This document shows positions 1 through 6,136 of a stretch of DNA of 16,308 nucleotides, one piece after another. How positions within the stretch are numbered: the first letter of the stretch is position 1; each line of letters begins with the position of its first letter. Origin of the DNA: SIG607 sp045646245 (lineage in GTDB: Bacteria; Bacillota; Clostridia; Oscillospirales; Acutalibacteraceae); NCBI GenBank assembly GCA_045646245.1, contig JAZRKJ010000005.1, positions 1 to 16,308 of the forward strand, in the 5' to 3' direction. Position numbers and translations under genes: made by a program. The notes under the pieces were generated by a model that was not told where the DNA came from, did no database searches, and was given only the letters and a program-made list of their open reading frames with translations.

Positions 1-1
1 A

Positions 2-787
2 CGTTCAAAGCCCCTTGAAGATATAAAGGCGGAGGCTGTATCTTTAGCCGGCAAAGGTTTTTGTGAAGTTGTACTTGTCGGTATTAACCTTACCTCTTAC
101 GGAAAAGGCACCGACAAAAATATATGCGACGCCGTAGATGCGGTCTGCAGCGTAGATGGAATAAAACGAGTACGCCTTGGTTCTCTTGAGCCCGACCACA
201 TAAGCGACGAAATGCTTATACGTCTTAAAGGGCAAAAGAAGTTCTGCCCACAATTCCACTTATCTTTACAGTCAGGCTGTGACGCAACTCTTAAAAGAAT
301 GAACCGTCATTACGATACTGCCTTTTACAGAGATTTGGTTAAAAGAATACGAAGTCAGTTTGAAAACGCCGCCATAACCACCGATATTATGGTGGGCTTT
401 GCAGGAGAAAGCGAGGAAGAATTCAACCAAAGCCTTTCCTTTGCAAAGGAAATCGGCTTTGCCTCTGCCCACGTTTTCGCTTATTCAAGGCGCGAAGGCA
501 CGGTTGCTTACAATATGAAAGAACAGGTTGAAAAATCCGAAAAATCCCGCCGCAGCAAAGAAATGATTAAACTGACCAAAGAAAGCGAAATCAACTTCCT
601 GAAAAAAGCGGTAGGTACAGTTCAGGAAGTACTGTTTGAAAGCAAAGATTCCGACGGTTTCTACCGCGGTTTTACCGAAAATTACTGCCAGGTAAAAGTA
701 AAAGCGGAAGAAAACATTACGGGCAAAATATTAAACGTTAAAATAACCGATTTGGAAAACAACTGTCTTATAGGAAAAATACAGTAA
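2..787 (+). CDS. mtaB: MtaB-type tRNA methylthiotransferase, C-terminal part (5' end outside window)
   Basis: This reading frame is open from base 2, so the N-terminal part lies upstream of the window; 261 codons plus TAA are visible. MtaB is a radical-SAM enzyme that adds a methylthio group to t6A37 of tRNAs decoding ANN codons, giving ms2t6A. The visible part starts in the radical-SAM barrel: RSKPLEDI, then VVLVGINLTSYG, FHLSLQSGCDATLKRMNR and TTDIMVGFAGESEEEF, all typical of the methylthiotransferase family. The last ~60 residues, with VLFESKDSDGFYRGFTENYCQVKV, look like the C-terminal TRAM RNA-binding domain. The CxxxCxxC cluster motif and the N-terminal cluster domain would be upstream and cannot be checked. 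MiaB and RimO are related; the GINLTSYG and LQSGCDATLKRMNR context fits MtaB best. A strong terminator follows at once, and the next gene is convergent. Confidence 0.93.
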   Translation, partial: RSKPLEDIKAEAVSLAGKGFCEVVLVGINLTSYGKGTDKNICDAVDAVCSVDGIKRVRLGSLEPDHISDEMLIRLKGQKKFCPQFHLSLQSGCDATLKRMNRHYDTAFYRDLVKRIRSQFENAAITTDIMVGFAGESEEEFNQSLSFAKEIGFASAHVFAYSRREGTVAYNMKEQVEKSEKSRRSKEMIKLTKESEINFLKKAVGTVQEVLFESKDSDGFYRGFTENYCQVKVKAEENITGKILNVKITDLENNCLIGKIQ

Positions 788-793
788 AACAAC

Positions 794-826
794 CCCCTGC
801 AACACTTGTTGCAGGGGTGCTTTTTT
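794..826 (+). terminator. Rho-independent terminator after mtaB
   Basis: A perfect 10-bp stem (CCCCTGCAAC / GTTGCAGGGG, 794-803 with 808-817) with a 4-nt loop is followed by T6 at 821-826. It lies 6 bases after the mtaB stop codon. The convergent lipoprotein gene ends at 825, so the hairpin may also help stop transcription from that side, although the T tract on the minus strand is poor. Confidence 0.93.
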
Positions 827-2276
827 AATACATATTAACGTAAACCATTTCGGTTTTTTCTCCAACAATATCGGTATAATATAAAACCATAATCTTATTT
901 CCGTATATATTATTGTAGCCTACGTAATTTTCCGAAAATTTATTCTTAATATCGGGTTTGCCAAACTCTTCTTCTATTTGGTATCTTTCTTTTCCGGAGA
1001 AATGGTGCAAAACAGTTACCATTTTTTCAATTTCATTATTAGCGCCGTTTACTTTAATTTTTTCTCCGTCTAATTTTTCAACCTTATATATTGAACTGAT
1101 GCCTTCTTCATTACGACTGTAATAAAGAACTATTGCATCGCCCCTGCTGTCAAGACGAACCACACAGTTTTTACTATGAACGTAGCCTCTGTACGAATAT
1201 ATAAAATGTCTGTTATCATCCGGTGAAAGACCAATAGATTTTTCCCTTATTACAGAAATATCCATATCGGCAAAATCGCCGCTTTCAATGTTGATTACAA
1301 CCTTCTCAAGCACGTTGTTACTGTCATAGTACACGTACACACGTTTACCGTATAAATTAGTATAACCGTAAGCGTTTGGAGTTGTTAAATTGTATCGGGT
1401 TCTACCGTATTCATTTTGCATTTCTTTTTTGGTTTTTCCAATAAATTCATTCATAAATACGGTAAGCAGTTCTTCATCGGTCAGGCAATACCTATCATTT
1501 CCCTCAAGGGTTGCCGCTTCAAATTTTTCAACGTTTGTCACTTTGCGCAATTCGTCGAAATAGAAGAACACGCAATTTTTGTTACTGTCGAAATAAACTC
1601 GGCAATCATCGGTTTCCATTTCACCCTTCGGCTTACCAAACAATGTCAAAAAGTCGCTCAAATTCATTCCCGTTACTTTTTGGCGAAGCGCGGTTATATC
1701 ATTAAGCAATGCAACAGGATCGTCAGTATTCACTTTATTGGAACTTTGATTTGTTGATGGGGTTTCTTTCGTTTCGTTTGCCGCAAAAGAAAGTTTTTGT
1801 GCAACGTTGTTTTGGTCGAATAAAATACTCACCTTAACGCCGTCAAAATTCTTATACTTAATTACCGTGCCGTCTTTAGAAGCAGAATCAGGTTCGCCGT
1901 AGCGGTCAATTATTTCATCCTTTCTTCTGCTTATAATCTTATTCATAATTTTATAACGCAGGTTTGGCGTTAGGGCTAATTCCTTTTTGGTTTCACTGTA
2001 TTCTTCTTCCACGCTTACAACCTCGCCGTTTTTACCGTAGTGAATAAATACCCCCAATTCATCTCCGTTAAGGTAGACGTCGCTTTCGCTTCCTACAAGC
2101 ATAGCAACCGGATTTCCCAACAAATTATGAACCTCACTTTGATTCATACGGGTTAATTTAATAGATAACGCCTCGGTGTCGTCTATCCAACCGCAAAACA
2201 GTTCTTGTTTTGAACATCCGCCAAGGCAAATTATCAAAAGAATAAAACTTATAAGAACTACGATTTTTCTTTTCAT
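825..2276 (-). CDS. Lipoprotein with about five repeated SmpA/OmlA-like modules
   Basis: A 483-residue secreted lipoprotein. Residues 1-20 form a lipoprotein signal peptide (KRK, hydrophobic stretch, then lipobox LGG-C with Cys21 as the likely acylation site). The mature part contains repeated units of ~50 residues with the pattern 'short helix - GxP - variable - hydrophobic beta strand - D/G-N turn - beta strand'. They are near 42-90 (LLGNP), 114-165 (RYGEP), 201-252 (LFGKP), 277-329 (EYGRT) and 424-480 (EFGKP); a degenerate unit may lie at 340-400. Helix-GxP followed by a beta meander recalls the SmpA/OmlA/BLIP-like fold, but I infer this from the pattern and no family name is certain. The gene starts 2 bases after the anti-sigma stop codon, so it is cotranscribed with the sigma and anti-sigma genes. 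It may be an output or sensor component of that system. Function unknown. Confidence 0.85.
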   Translation of the reverse strand: MKRKIVVLISFILLIICLGGCSKQELFCGWIDDTEALSIKLTRMNQSEVHNLLGNPVAMLVGSESDVYLNGDELGVFIHYGKNGEVVSVEEEYSETKKELALTPNLRYKIMNKIISRRKDEIIDRYGEPDSASKDGTVIKYKNFDGVKVSILFDQNNVAQKLSFAANETKETPSTNQSSNKVNTDDPVALLNDITALRQKVTGMNLSDFLTLFGKPKGEMETDDCRVYFDSNKNCVFFYFDELRKVTNVEKFEAATLEGNDRYCLTDEELLTVFMNEFIGKTKKEMQNEYGRTRYNLTTPNAYGYTNLYGKRVYVYYDSNNVLEKVVINIESGDFADMDISVIREKSIGLSPDDNRHFIYSYRGYVHSKNCVVRLDSRGDAIVLYYSRNEEGISSIYKVEKLDGEKIKVNGANNEIEKMVTVLHHFSGKERYQIEEEFGKPDIKNKFSENYVGYNNIYGNKIMVLYYTDIVGEKTEMVYVNMY

Positions 2277-2278
2277 AG

Positions 2279-2962
2279 TTATTGTTCACCCTTTCCTTCT
2301 ATAATCAGCCTTGATATACTTTTCGCCATTGCCAAAACCTCGTCACGGGGAAGATTAGTGGCGCGTATATCGAAAACGTGGTCGTAAAGACTTATAATAT
2401 ATCTGCTTTCGCCGTTGTTCGTATTCACCACGTACAATCCGCCGTCGATTTCTTCGTGCACGTTTGCAAAACGGTCTATTACAGGTATAGGTACTTCACT
2501 GTATCTGTAAAACTCTATTACGTCTCCGTTTTCGTTTTCATAACGGTCAAGAGAATAATTTCCGTCTCCTCCGCCGCCTGCCTCTTTATATCCGTCGGGA
2601 ATATATTTAAGGCAATATATATAATTGTACTCGCCACCGGTTTCATACATATAACGGTTATAAATTTCAATAATATCCTTTACCCTTCTTGTGGGTTTTA
2701 TGGGTTCTGCAAGGGTTACCACGGCAAAGGCGCTTGCCGCCAAGGCAACAACCACCAGAAGTGACGCCACCCATTGCAGATTTTTCCCAAAAGTATGCAC
2801 CTTGAAATCTTTTTCGCCGTTTATAATTTTTGCCATTTTATTTTGAAAATCTTCGGATAGTTCCACCTTTGAGAGTTCTTCATCGGAAGGGTATTCCGCG
2901 CCGTTTACGTATTGGGCGAAAGCGTCTTTCAGAATTTTTTCTTCATTGATACCAAATTTCAT
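2279..2962 (-). CDS. Single-pass membrane anti-sigma factor with DUF4367-like domain
   Basis: A 227-residue protein. The ATG at 2960-2962 is preferred to an upstream in-frame start at 2986 because it has a GGAG site in front and forms an ATGA overlap with the stop codon of the sigma gene. Residues 1-60 are cytoplasmic and acidic, the part expected to hold the sigma factor. Residues 64-84 (VASLLVVVALAASAFAVVTLA) are one membrane helix. Residues ~113-221 are outside the cell and match the DUF4367 pattern: YIPDGY near 120, two-strand repeats, and a closing DIRATNLPRDEVLAMAKSI. In this family the extracytoplasmic domain is thought to receive the signal that releases the sigma factor. No zinc-binding HxxxCxxC anti-sigma motif is present in the N-terminal part. 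The partner assignment rests on gene order and architecture. Confidence 0.85.
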   Translation of the reverse strand: MKFGINEEKILKDAFAQYVNGAEYPSDEELSKVELSEDFQNKMAKIINGEKDFKVHTFGKNLQWVASLLVVVALAASAFAVVTLAEPIKPTRRVKDIIEIYNRYMYETGGEYNYIYCLKYIPDGYKEAGGGGDGNYSLDRYENENGDVIEFYRYSEVPIPVIDRFANVHEEIDGGLYVVNTNNGESRYIISLYDHVFDIRATNLPRDEVLAMAKSISRLIIEGKGEQ

Positions 2963-3471
2963 TTTGTCACATCTCCTTCTCTGCAAAAAAATTGTCTTGC
3001 GCGTTGCAAACGTTTGCGTACGTTAGAGTTTGTTATGTTAAGTAAAAAGGCTATTTCCTTATCACTAAAGCAATAATAAGTTTTTAGCATAAGCACCGTT
3101 CTGTACTTTTCCGGGAGCTTGGAAAGCCGTTCGTCAACTTCGGAATTTTCTATAAAAGCATTGGAAACGTCCATACCTTCTCCATCTAAAAGCGAAGCTT
3201 TTCGTTCCCGTACCGCATACTTCTTTTCTTTTAAAAGCAAATCCTTGCTTTCGCTTGCGGTCACCACCGAAATGAGCATGCGTGTTTTTGCCGAATCAAG
3301 GTCATCAATTTTTTCACAGTAACGGAAAAGTTTAATAAAGGCGTTTTGCACCGCATCTTCAGCAAGAGTCTCATTTCTGAGATTTTTAAGGGCAATATAC
3401 TTCATAAGGCGGCAATATTTATTATATAACGCTTCATACTTATCCCTTGTTTCTTGCGATAAAGCCTTCAT
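2959..3471 (-). CDS. ECF-type RNA polymerase sigma factor
   Basis: A 170-residue ECF sigma factor. The start at 3471 is chosen because GGAGG lies ~9 bases before this ATG; a longer reading from 3534 would begin ahead of that site and has none of its own. Region 2 spans about residues 15-52 (YNKYCRLMKYIALKNLRNETLAEDAVQNAFIKLF, binding core polymerase and the -10 element). Region 4 spans about 113-162 (RLSKLPEKYRTVLMLKTY, then the helix-turn-helix FSDKEIAFLLNITNSNVRKRLQRARQFF, binding the -35 element). Region 3 is absent, as in all ECF factors. Its TGA overlaps the ATG of the anti-sigma gene, the usual arrangement for a sigma/anti-sigma pair. I found no good sigma-A promoter in front of it. Regulon unknown. 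Confidence 0.93.
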   Translation of the reverse strand: MKALSQETRDKYEALYNKYCRLMKYIALKNLRNETLAEDAVQNAFIKLFRYCEKIDDLDSAKTRMLISVVTASESKDLLLKEKKYAVRERKASLLDGEGMDVSNAFIENSEVDERLSKLPEKYRTVLMLKTYYCFSDKEIAFLLNITNSNVRKRLQRARQFFCREGDVTK

Positions 3472-3532
3472 TTCCTTTCCCTCCTTTTCGCCCTTTTGTA
3501 TATATAACGAAGCAAACACCGCGTTTTGTGAC

Positions 3533-3577
3533 AAAAAATTTTAAAACGGAAGCTTCTTTTTTAGAAACTTCCGTTTT
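3533..3577 (-). terminator. Rho-independent terminator after trpB
   Basis: Arms 3543-3557 and 3563-3577 (AAAACGGAAG core, one mismatch in 15 pairs, 5-nt loop) are followed on the minus strand by a run of T residues at 3533-3538. The hairpin begins 4 bases after the trpB stop codon and separates trpB from the sigma factor operon. Confidence 0.85.
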
Positions 3578-3580
3578 GGT

Positions 3581-4798
3581 TTATCTTATACCGTAATTTT
3601 CAATGATATAATCCATATCCTTATCGCCTCTGCCCGAAAGGTTAATAAGAACACTTCCCTTGCCAAGTTCTTTTGCAAGCTTCATACCGTAAGCAACGGC
3701 GTGGGAGCTTTCGATTGCAGGGATTATACCTTCAAGGCGTGAAAGAGTAAAGAAAGCGTCAATAGTATCATCGTCACCGATAACGTCGTATTTTACTCTG
3801 CCCAGTTCGTGAAGGAATGCGTGCTCGGGGCCGGAGGAGGGATAGTCAAGACCGCTTGCAACAGAATATACGGGAGCGGGGTCACCGTTTTCGTCCTTAA
3901 GCATTATACTGTTAAAGCCGTGCATAACGCCTTCGGTACCGTACTGCAAAGAAGCGGCGTGGTCGCCCATTTTGGTTCCTCTGCCCAAGGGTTCAATACC
4001 GTAAATATCAACAGGGTCGTTAAGGAAGCCCGCAAAGAAGCCCGCAGAGTTAGAACCGCCGCCTACACAGGCAACAACCGCATCGGGAAGTTCGCCCGTC
4101 ATTTCAAGGAACTGTTCCCTTGCCTCAAATCCCACAACACTCTGGAAGTCACGCACCATCATTGGGAAGGGATGAGGGCCAACTACACTGCCGATACAGT
4201 AAATACTGTTTTCATAATCTTTAGCATAGGCTTCAAAAGCGGCGTCTACAGCCTCTTTAAGGGTAGCAAGACCGTGAGTTACTTCAACTACGTTTGCACC
4301 CAAAATTTTCATTCTTGCAACATTGGGAGCTTGTTTCTTAATATCAACACTGCCCATATAAACGTCACATTCAAGTCCGAAATAAGCGGCAGCGGTAGCA
4401 ATAGCAACGCCGTGCTGACCGGCGCCGGTTTCGGCAATAAGCTTTTTCTTACCCATATATTTTGCAAGAAGCGCTTCGCCCATACAATGGTTAAGCTTAT
4501 GAGCGCCCGTATGGTTTAAATCTTCACGTTTTACGTAAAGCTGAACATTACCCAGTTTATTTGAAAGGCGTTCAAGATGGGAAATAGGGGTTGGTCTGCC
4601 TTGGAATTCCTTTCTTATACGTCTGAGTTCGTCAATAAATTTTCTTGATTTGCAAATAGTAAAATACGCTTCGGTAATTTCAGCCATAGCCTTTTTAAGT
4701 TCGTCATTAACATAAACACCGCCGTATTTACCAAAGTATCCTTCTTCGTTAGGATAATTTTTAAAATAGGTATCAAAATCAATTCCGTTATAAATCAT
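3581..4798 (-). CDS. trpB: Tryptophan synthase beta chain
   Basis: A 405-residue PLP enzyme that condenses indole and L-serine to L-tryptophan. Visible motifs: GGVYV near 26-30, REDLNHTGAHK with PLP-lysine K101, AETGAGQHG with catalytic Glu123, GSVVGPHPFPMMVRDFQ, the phosphate loop VGGGSNS at 245-251, SGLDYPSSGPEH, EGIIPAIESSHA and the closing SGRGDKDM. The ATG at 4798 is used because GGAGG lies 9 bases upstream; an in-frame TTG at 4813 overlaps that site and is rejected. The residues after the lysine are LNH, where E. coli TrpB has TNQ. No trpA, trpC, trpD or trpE is near, so the gene stands alone. It may work with a TrpA encoded elsewhere or use free indole. It lies behind a T-box leader and also has its own promoter between that leader and the start codon. 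Confidence 0.96.
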   Translation of the reverse strand: MIYNGIDFDTYFKNYPNEEGYFGKYGGVYVNDELKKAMAEITEAYFTICKSRKFIDELRRIRKEFQGRPTPISHLERLSNKLGNVQLYVKREDLNHTGAHKLNHCMGEALLAKYMGKKKLIAETGAGQHGVAIATAAAYFGLECDVYMGSVDIKKQAPNVARMKILGANVVEVTHGLATLKEAVDAAFEAYAKDYENSIYCIGSVVGPHPFPMMVRDFQSVVGFEAREQFLEMTGELPDAVVACVGGGSNSAGFFAGFLNDPVDIYGIEPLGRGTKMGDHAASLQYGTEGVMHGFNSIMLKDENGDPAPVYSVASGLDYPSSGPEHAFLHELGRVKYDVIGDDDTIDAFFTLSRLEGIIPAIESSHAVAYGMKLAKELGKGSVLINLSGRGDKDMDYIIENYGIR

Positions 4799-4827
4799 TA
4801 TTTTTTCCTCCAATTACTACACTAAAT

Positions 4828-4856
4828 ATAATATAACAAATTTCCCTAAAAATCAA
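4828..4856 (-). promoter_or_regulatory. Promoter directly in front of trpB, downstream of the T-box terminator
   Basis: On the minus strand: -35 TTGATT (4851-4856), 17-bp spacer, -10 TATTAT (4828-4833). Each box matches the consensus at 5 of 6 positions and spacing is optimal. Transcription would start near 4821 and give a leader of about 23 nt that still contains the GGAGG site. This promoter would bypass the T-box. Confidence 0.65.
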
Positions 4857-4905
4857 CCCAAAAGACGCCATCGACGGGATAATATAATCATAAAATCAAT
4901 CCTTC

Positions 4906-5160
4906 TGTAAAAAAATAGCCCGAGTCTGTAATATACAGACTCGGGACGAATAAATAAAATCCGCGGTACCACCCGAATTTGCCTTACGGCACACTTCACG
5001 TACAACTATACGCTATCCGCTTTAACGGTCGGCATCCGTCTTCCCTACTACAATTCAGGTTGCCCTCGTAAGCCCATTCATTTACCCGTCCCCTGCCGTA
5101 TTCCACCGTTCACGGCTCTCTGATAGTTTCAGGATAAATTACTCTTCTTACTCATCGGTT
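4906..5160 (-). promoter_or_regulatory. T-box leader, probable tryptophan specifier (UGG), upstream of trpB
   Basis: The conserved T-box GGGTGGTACCGCGG is at 4961-4974 (minus strand). The terminator is a perfect 12-bp stem (CCCGAGTCTGTA, 4919-4930 with 4934-4945) followed by CTATTTTTTT at 4909-4918. The competing antiterminator can also be drawn: TCGGG and GCGGAT flanking the bulge pair with CCCGA and ATTCGT just before the terminator loop. Stem I is recognisable: GTAAG pairs with CTTAC at its base, TTTATCC with GGGTAAA above the specifier loop, and an AGAGAG element with GGTGGAA lies in the distal part. The 3' side of the specifier loop reads TGAATGGG; UGG at 5074-5076, followed by a purine, gives Trp and agrees with trpB. 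Uncharged tRNA-Trp should stabilise the antiterminator and let transcription continue. The codon assignment is inferred from the folding by eye. Confidence 0.9.
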
Positions 5161-5166
5161 TTCTAT

Positions 5167-5195
5167 ATTTTATTACCTTTTATTAAAAAAGTCAA
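5167..5195 (-). promoter_or_regulatory. Promoter of the T-box leader
   Basis: On the minus strand: -35 TTGACT (5190-5195), 17-bp spacer, -10 TAAAAT (5167-5172). The -35 box lies only 4 bases past the uppP stop codon. The predicted start near 5160 is just ahead of T-box stem I. Confidence 0.8.
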
Positions 5196-5199
5196 CAGT

Positions 5200-6048
5200 T
5201 TATTTTGCAATTATTCCGAAATAAACCAAAACCACAATACCTATAAGTATACGGTAATATCCAAACACTGCAAAATTGTGTTTTTTAATATATCCCATAA
5301 GGAATTTAATTGCCAATACGGAAACCACAAAAGCGCAAAGAGTTCCAACCGAAAGGAAAATAATATCACTGTTTTGAAGCGTAACGTTCTTTTCGGCAAA
5401 CTCCAGTATTTCAAATAAGCTTGCTCCAAGCATTGCGGGAATTGCTAAAATAAAGGTAAATTCCGAAGCCGCATAACGGGAAACGCCCAACAGCAAAGCG
5501 CCCAGTATTGTTGCCCCCGAACGGCTGGTTCCCGGGAAAGCGGCGGCAATAAGCTGAAATAGTCCGATATACAAAGCAATGGTATAAGTAATATCCCCCA
5601 AGCTTTCAAATTTGGGAGAACGTTTTTTGTTGTACTGTTCAATAAGAATAAACAATACGCCGAAAACTATAAGTGCAATTGCAACGCCTGTAGGGTTATA
5701 AAAATACTTATCGCAAATATCGTCAAGACCCAAAACCTTGAAAACTACGCCCGGCACCGATGCCAAAGCAACTTTAAACCAAAGGGTGAAGCTCTCTTTT
5801 TTTATTACGCCTTTATTTTTTAATTTATCGGGCATTTGAAAAGGCCATATTTTATTCCAAAAAAGGATTACAGACGCCAAAATTGCGCCCAACTGAATAA
5901 TCACCAAAAACATATCCCATACGTCTTTACTGACGTACTGAGGAAGAATACTTTCAAAAAGAATAAGATGACCCGTACTGCTTACGGGCAGCCATTCGGT
6001 AATTCCTTCTATTAACCCGAATAACAAAGCTACTAATATTAACTCCAT
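5200..6048 (-). CDS. uppP: Undecaprenyl-diphosphatase (UppP/BacA)
   Basis: A 282-residue integral membrane enzyme that removes a phosphate from undecaprenyl pyrophosphate, recycling the lipid carrier for peptidoglycan and other wall polymers. Its activity also gives resistance to bacitracin. Motif 1 is at residues 14-28, EGITEWLPVSSTGHL, with the two catalytic glutamates E14 and E18. Motif 2 is PGTSRSGAT at 172-180 with Arg176. Hydrophobic helices fill the remainder, as expected, and the length is typical. The ATG at 6048 has AGGAGG upstream, at a rather long spacing of 13 bases; no better in-frame start is seen. It is separated from glgA by a terminator, and I see no convincing promoter in the short gap. 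No terminator of its own precedes the T-box promoter, so its transcript probably ends at the T-box terminator. Confidence 0.96.
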   Translation of the reverse strand: MELILVALLFGLIEGITEWLPVSSTGHLILFESILPQYVSKDVWDMFLVIIQLGAILASVILFWNKIWPFQMPDKLKNKGVIKKESFTLWFKVALASVPGVVFKVLGLDDICDKYFYNPTGVAIALIVFGVLFILIEQYNKKRSPKFESLGDITYTIALYIGLFQLIAAAFPGTSRSGATILGALLLGVSRYAASEFTFILAIPAMLGASLFEILEFAEKNVTLQNSDIIFLSVGTLCAFVVSVLAIKFLMGYIKKHNFAVFGYYRILIGIVVLVYFGIIAK

Positions 6049-6087
6049 ACTACGAAATGAACCTCCTTTTATTCATTACTAAAATAT

Positions 6088-6118
6088 GTAAAAAGGACGG
6101 TGAATATCACCGTCCTTT
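6088..6118 (-). terminator. Rho-independent terminator of the glycogen operon
   Basis: A perfect 12-bp stem AAAGGACGGTGA / TCACCGTCCTTT (6092-6103 with 6107-6118), 3-nt loop, followed on the minus strand by T5 (6090-6094). It lies 18 bases after the glgA stop codon. Confidence 0.9.
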
Positions 6119-6136
6119 AGTATACCACATATAAAA

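Noticed and set aside
2963..2986. Eight-residue extension of the anti-sigma factor (MQRRRCDK)
   Set aside because: It would overlap the sigma gene by 28 bases, whereas the ATG at 2962 gives the usual ATGA overlap with a GGAG site.
3809..4519. A 236-codon plus-strand open frame opposite trpB
   Set aside because: It is the antisense shadow of a highly conserved enzyme gene, with no ribosome binding site and low-complexity, unfamiliar protein sequence.
4799..4813. Upstream TTG start for trpB adding five residues
   Set aside because: The TTG and next codons are themselves the GGAGG ribosome binding site for the ATG at 4798.
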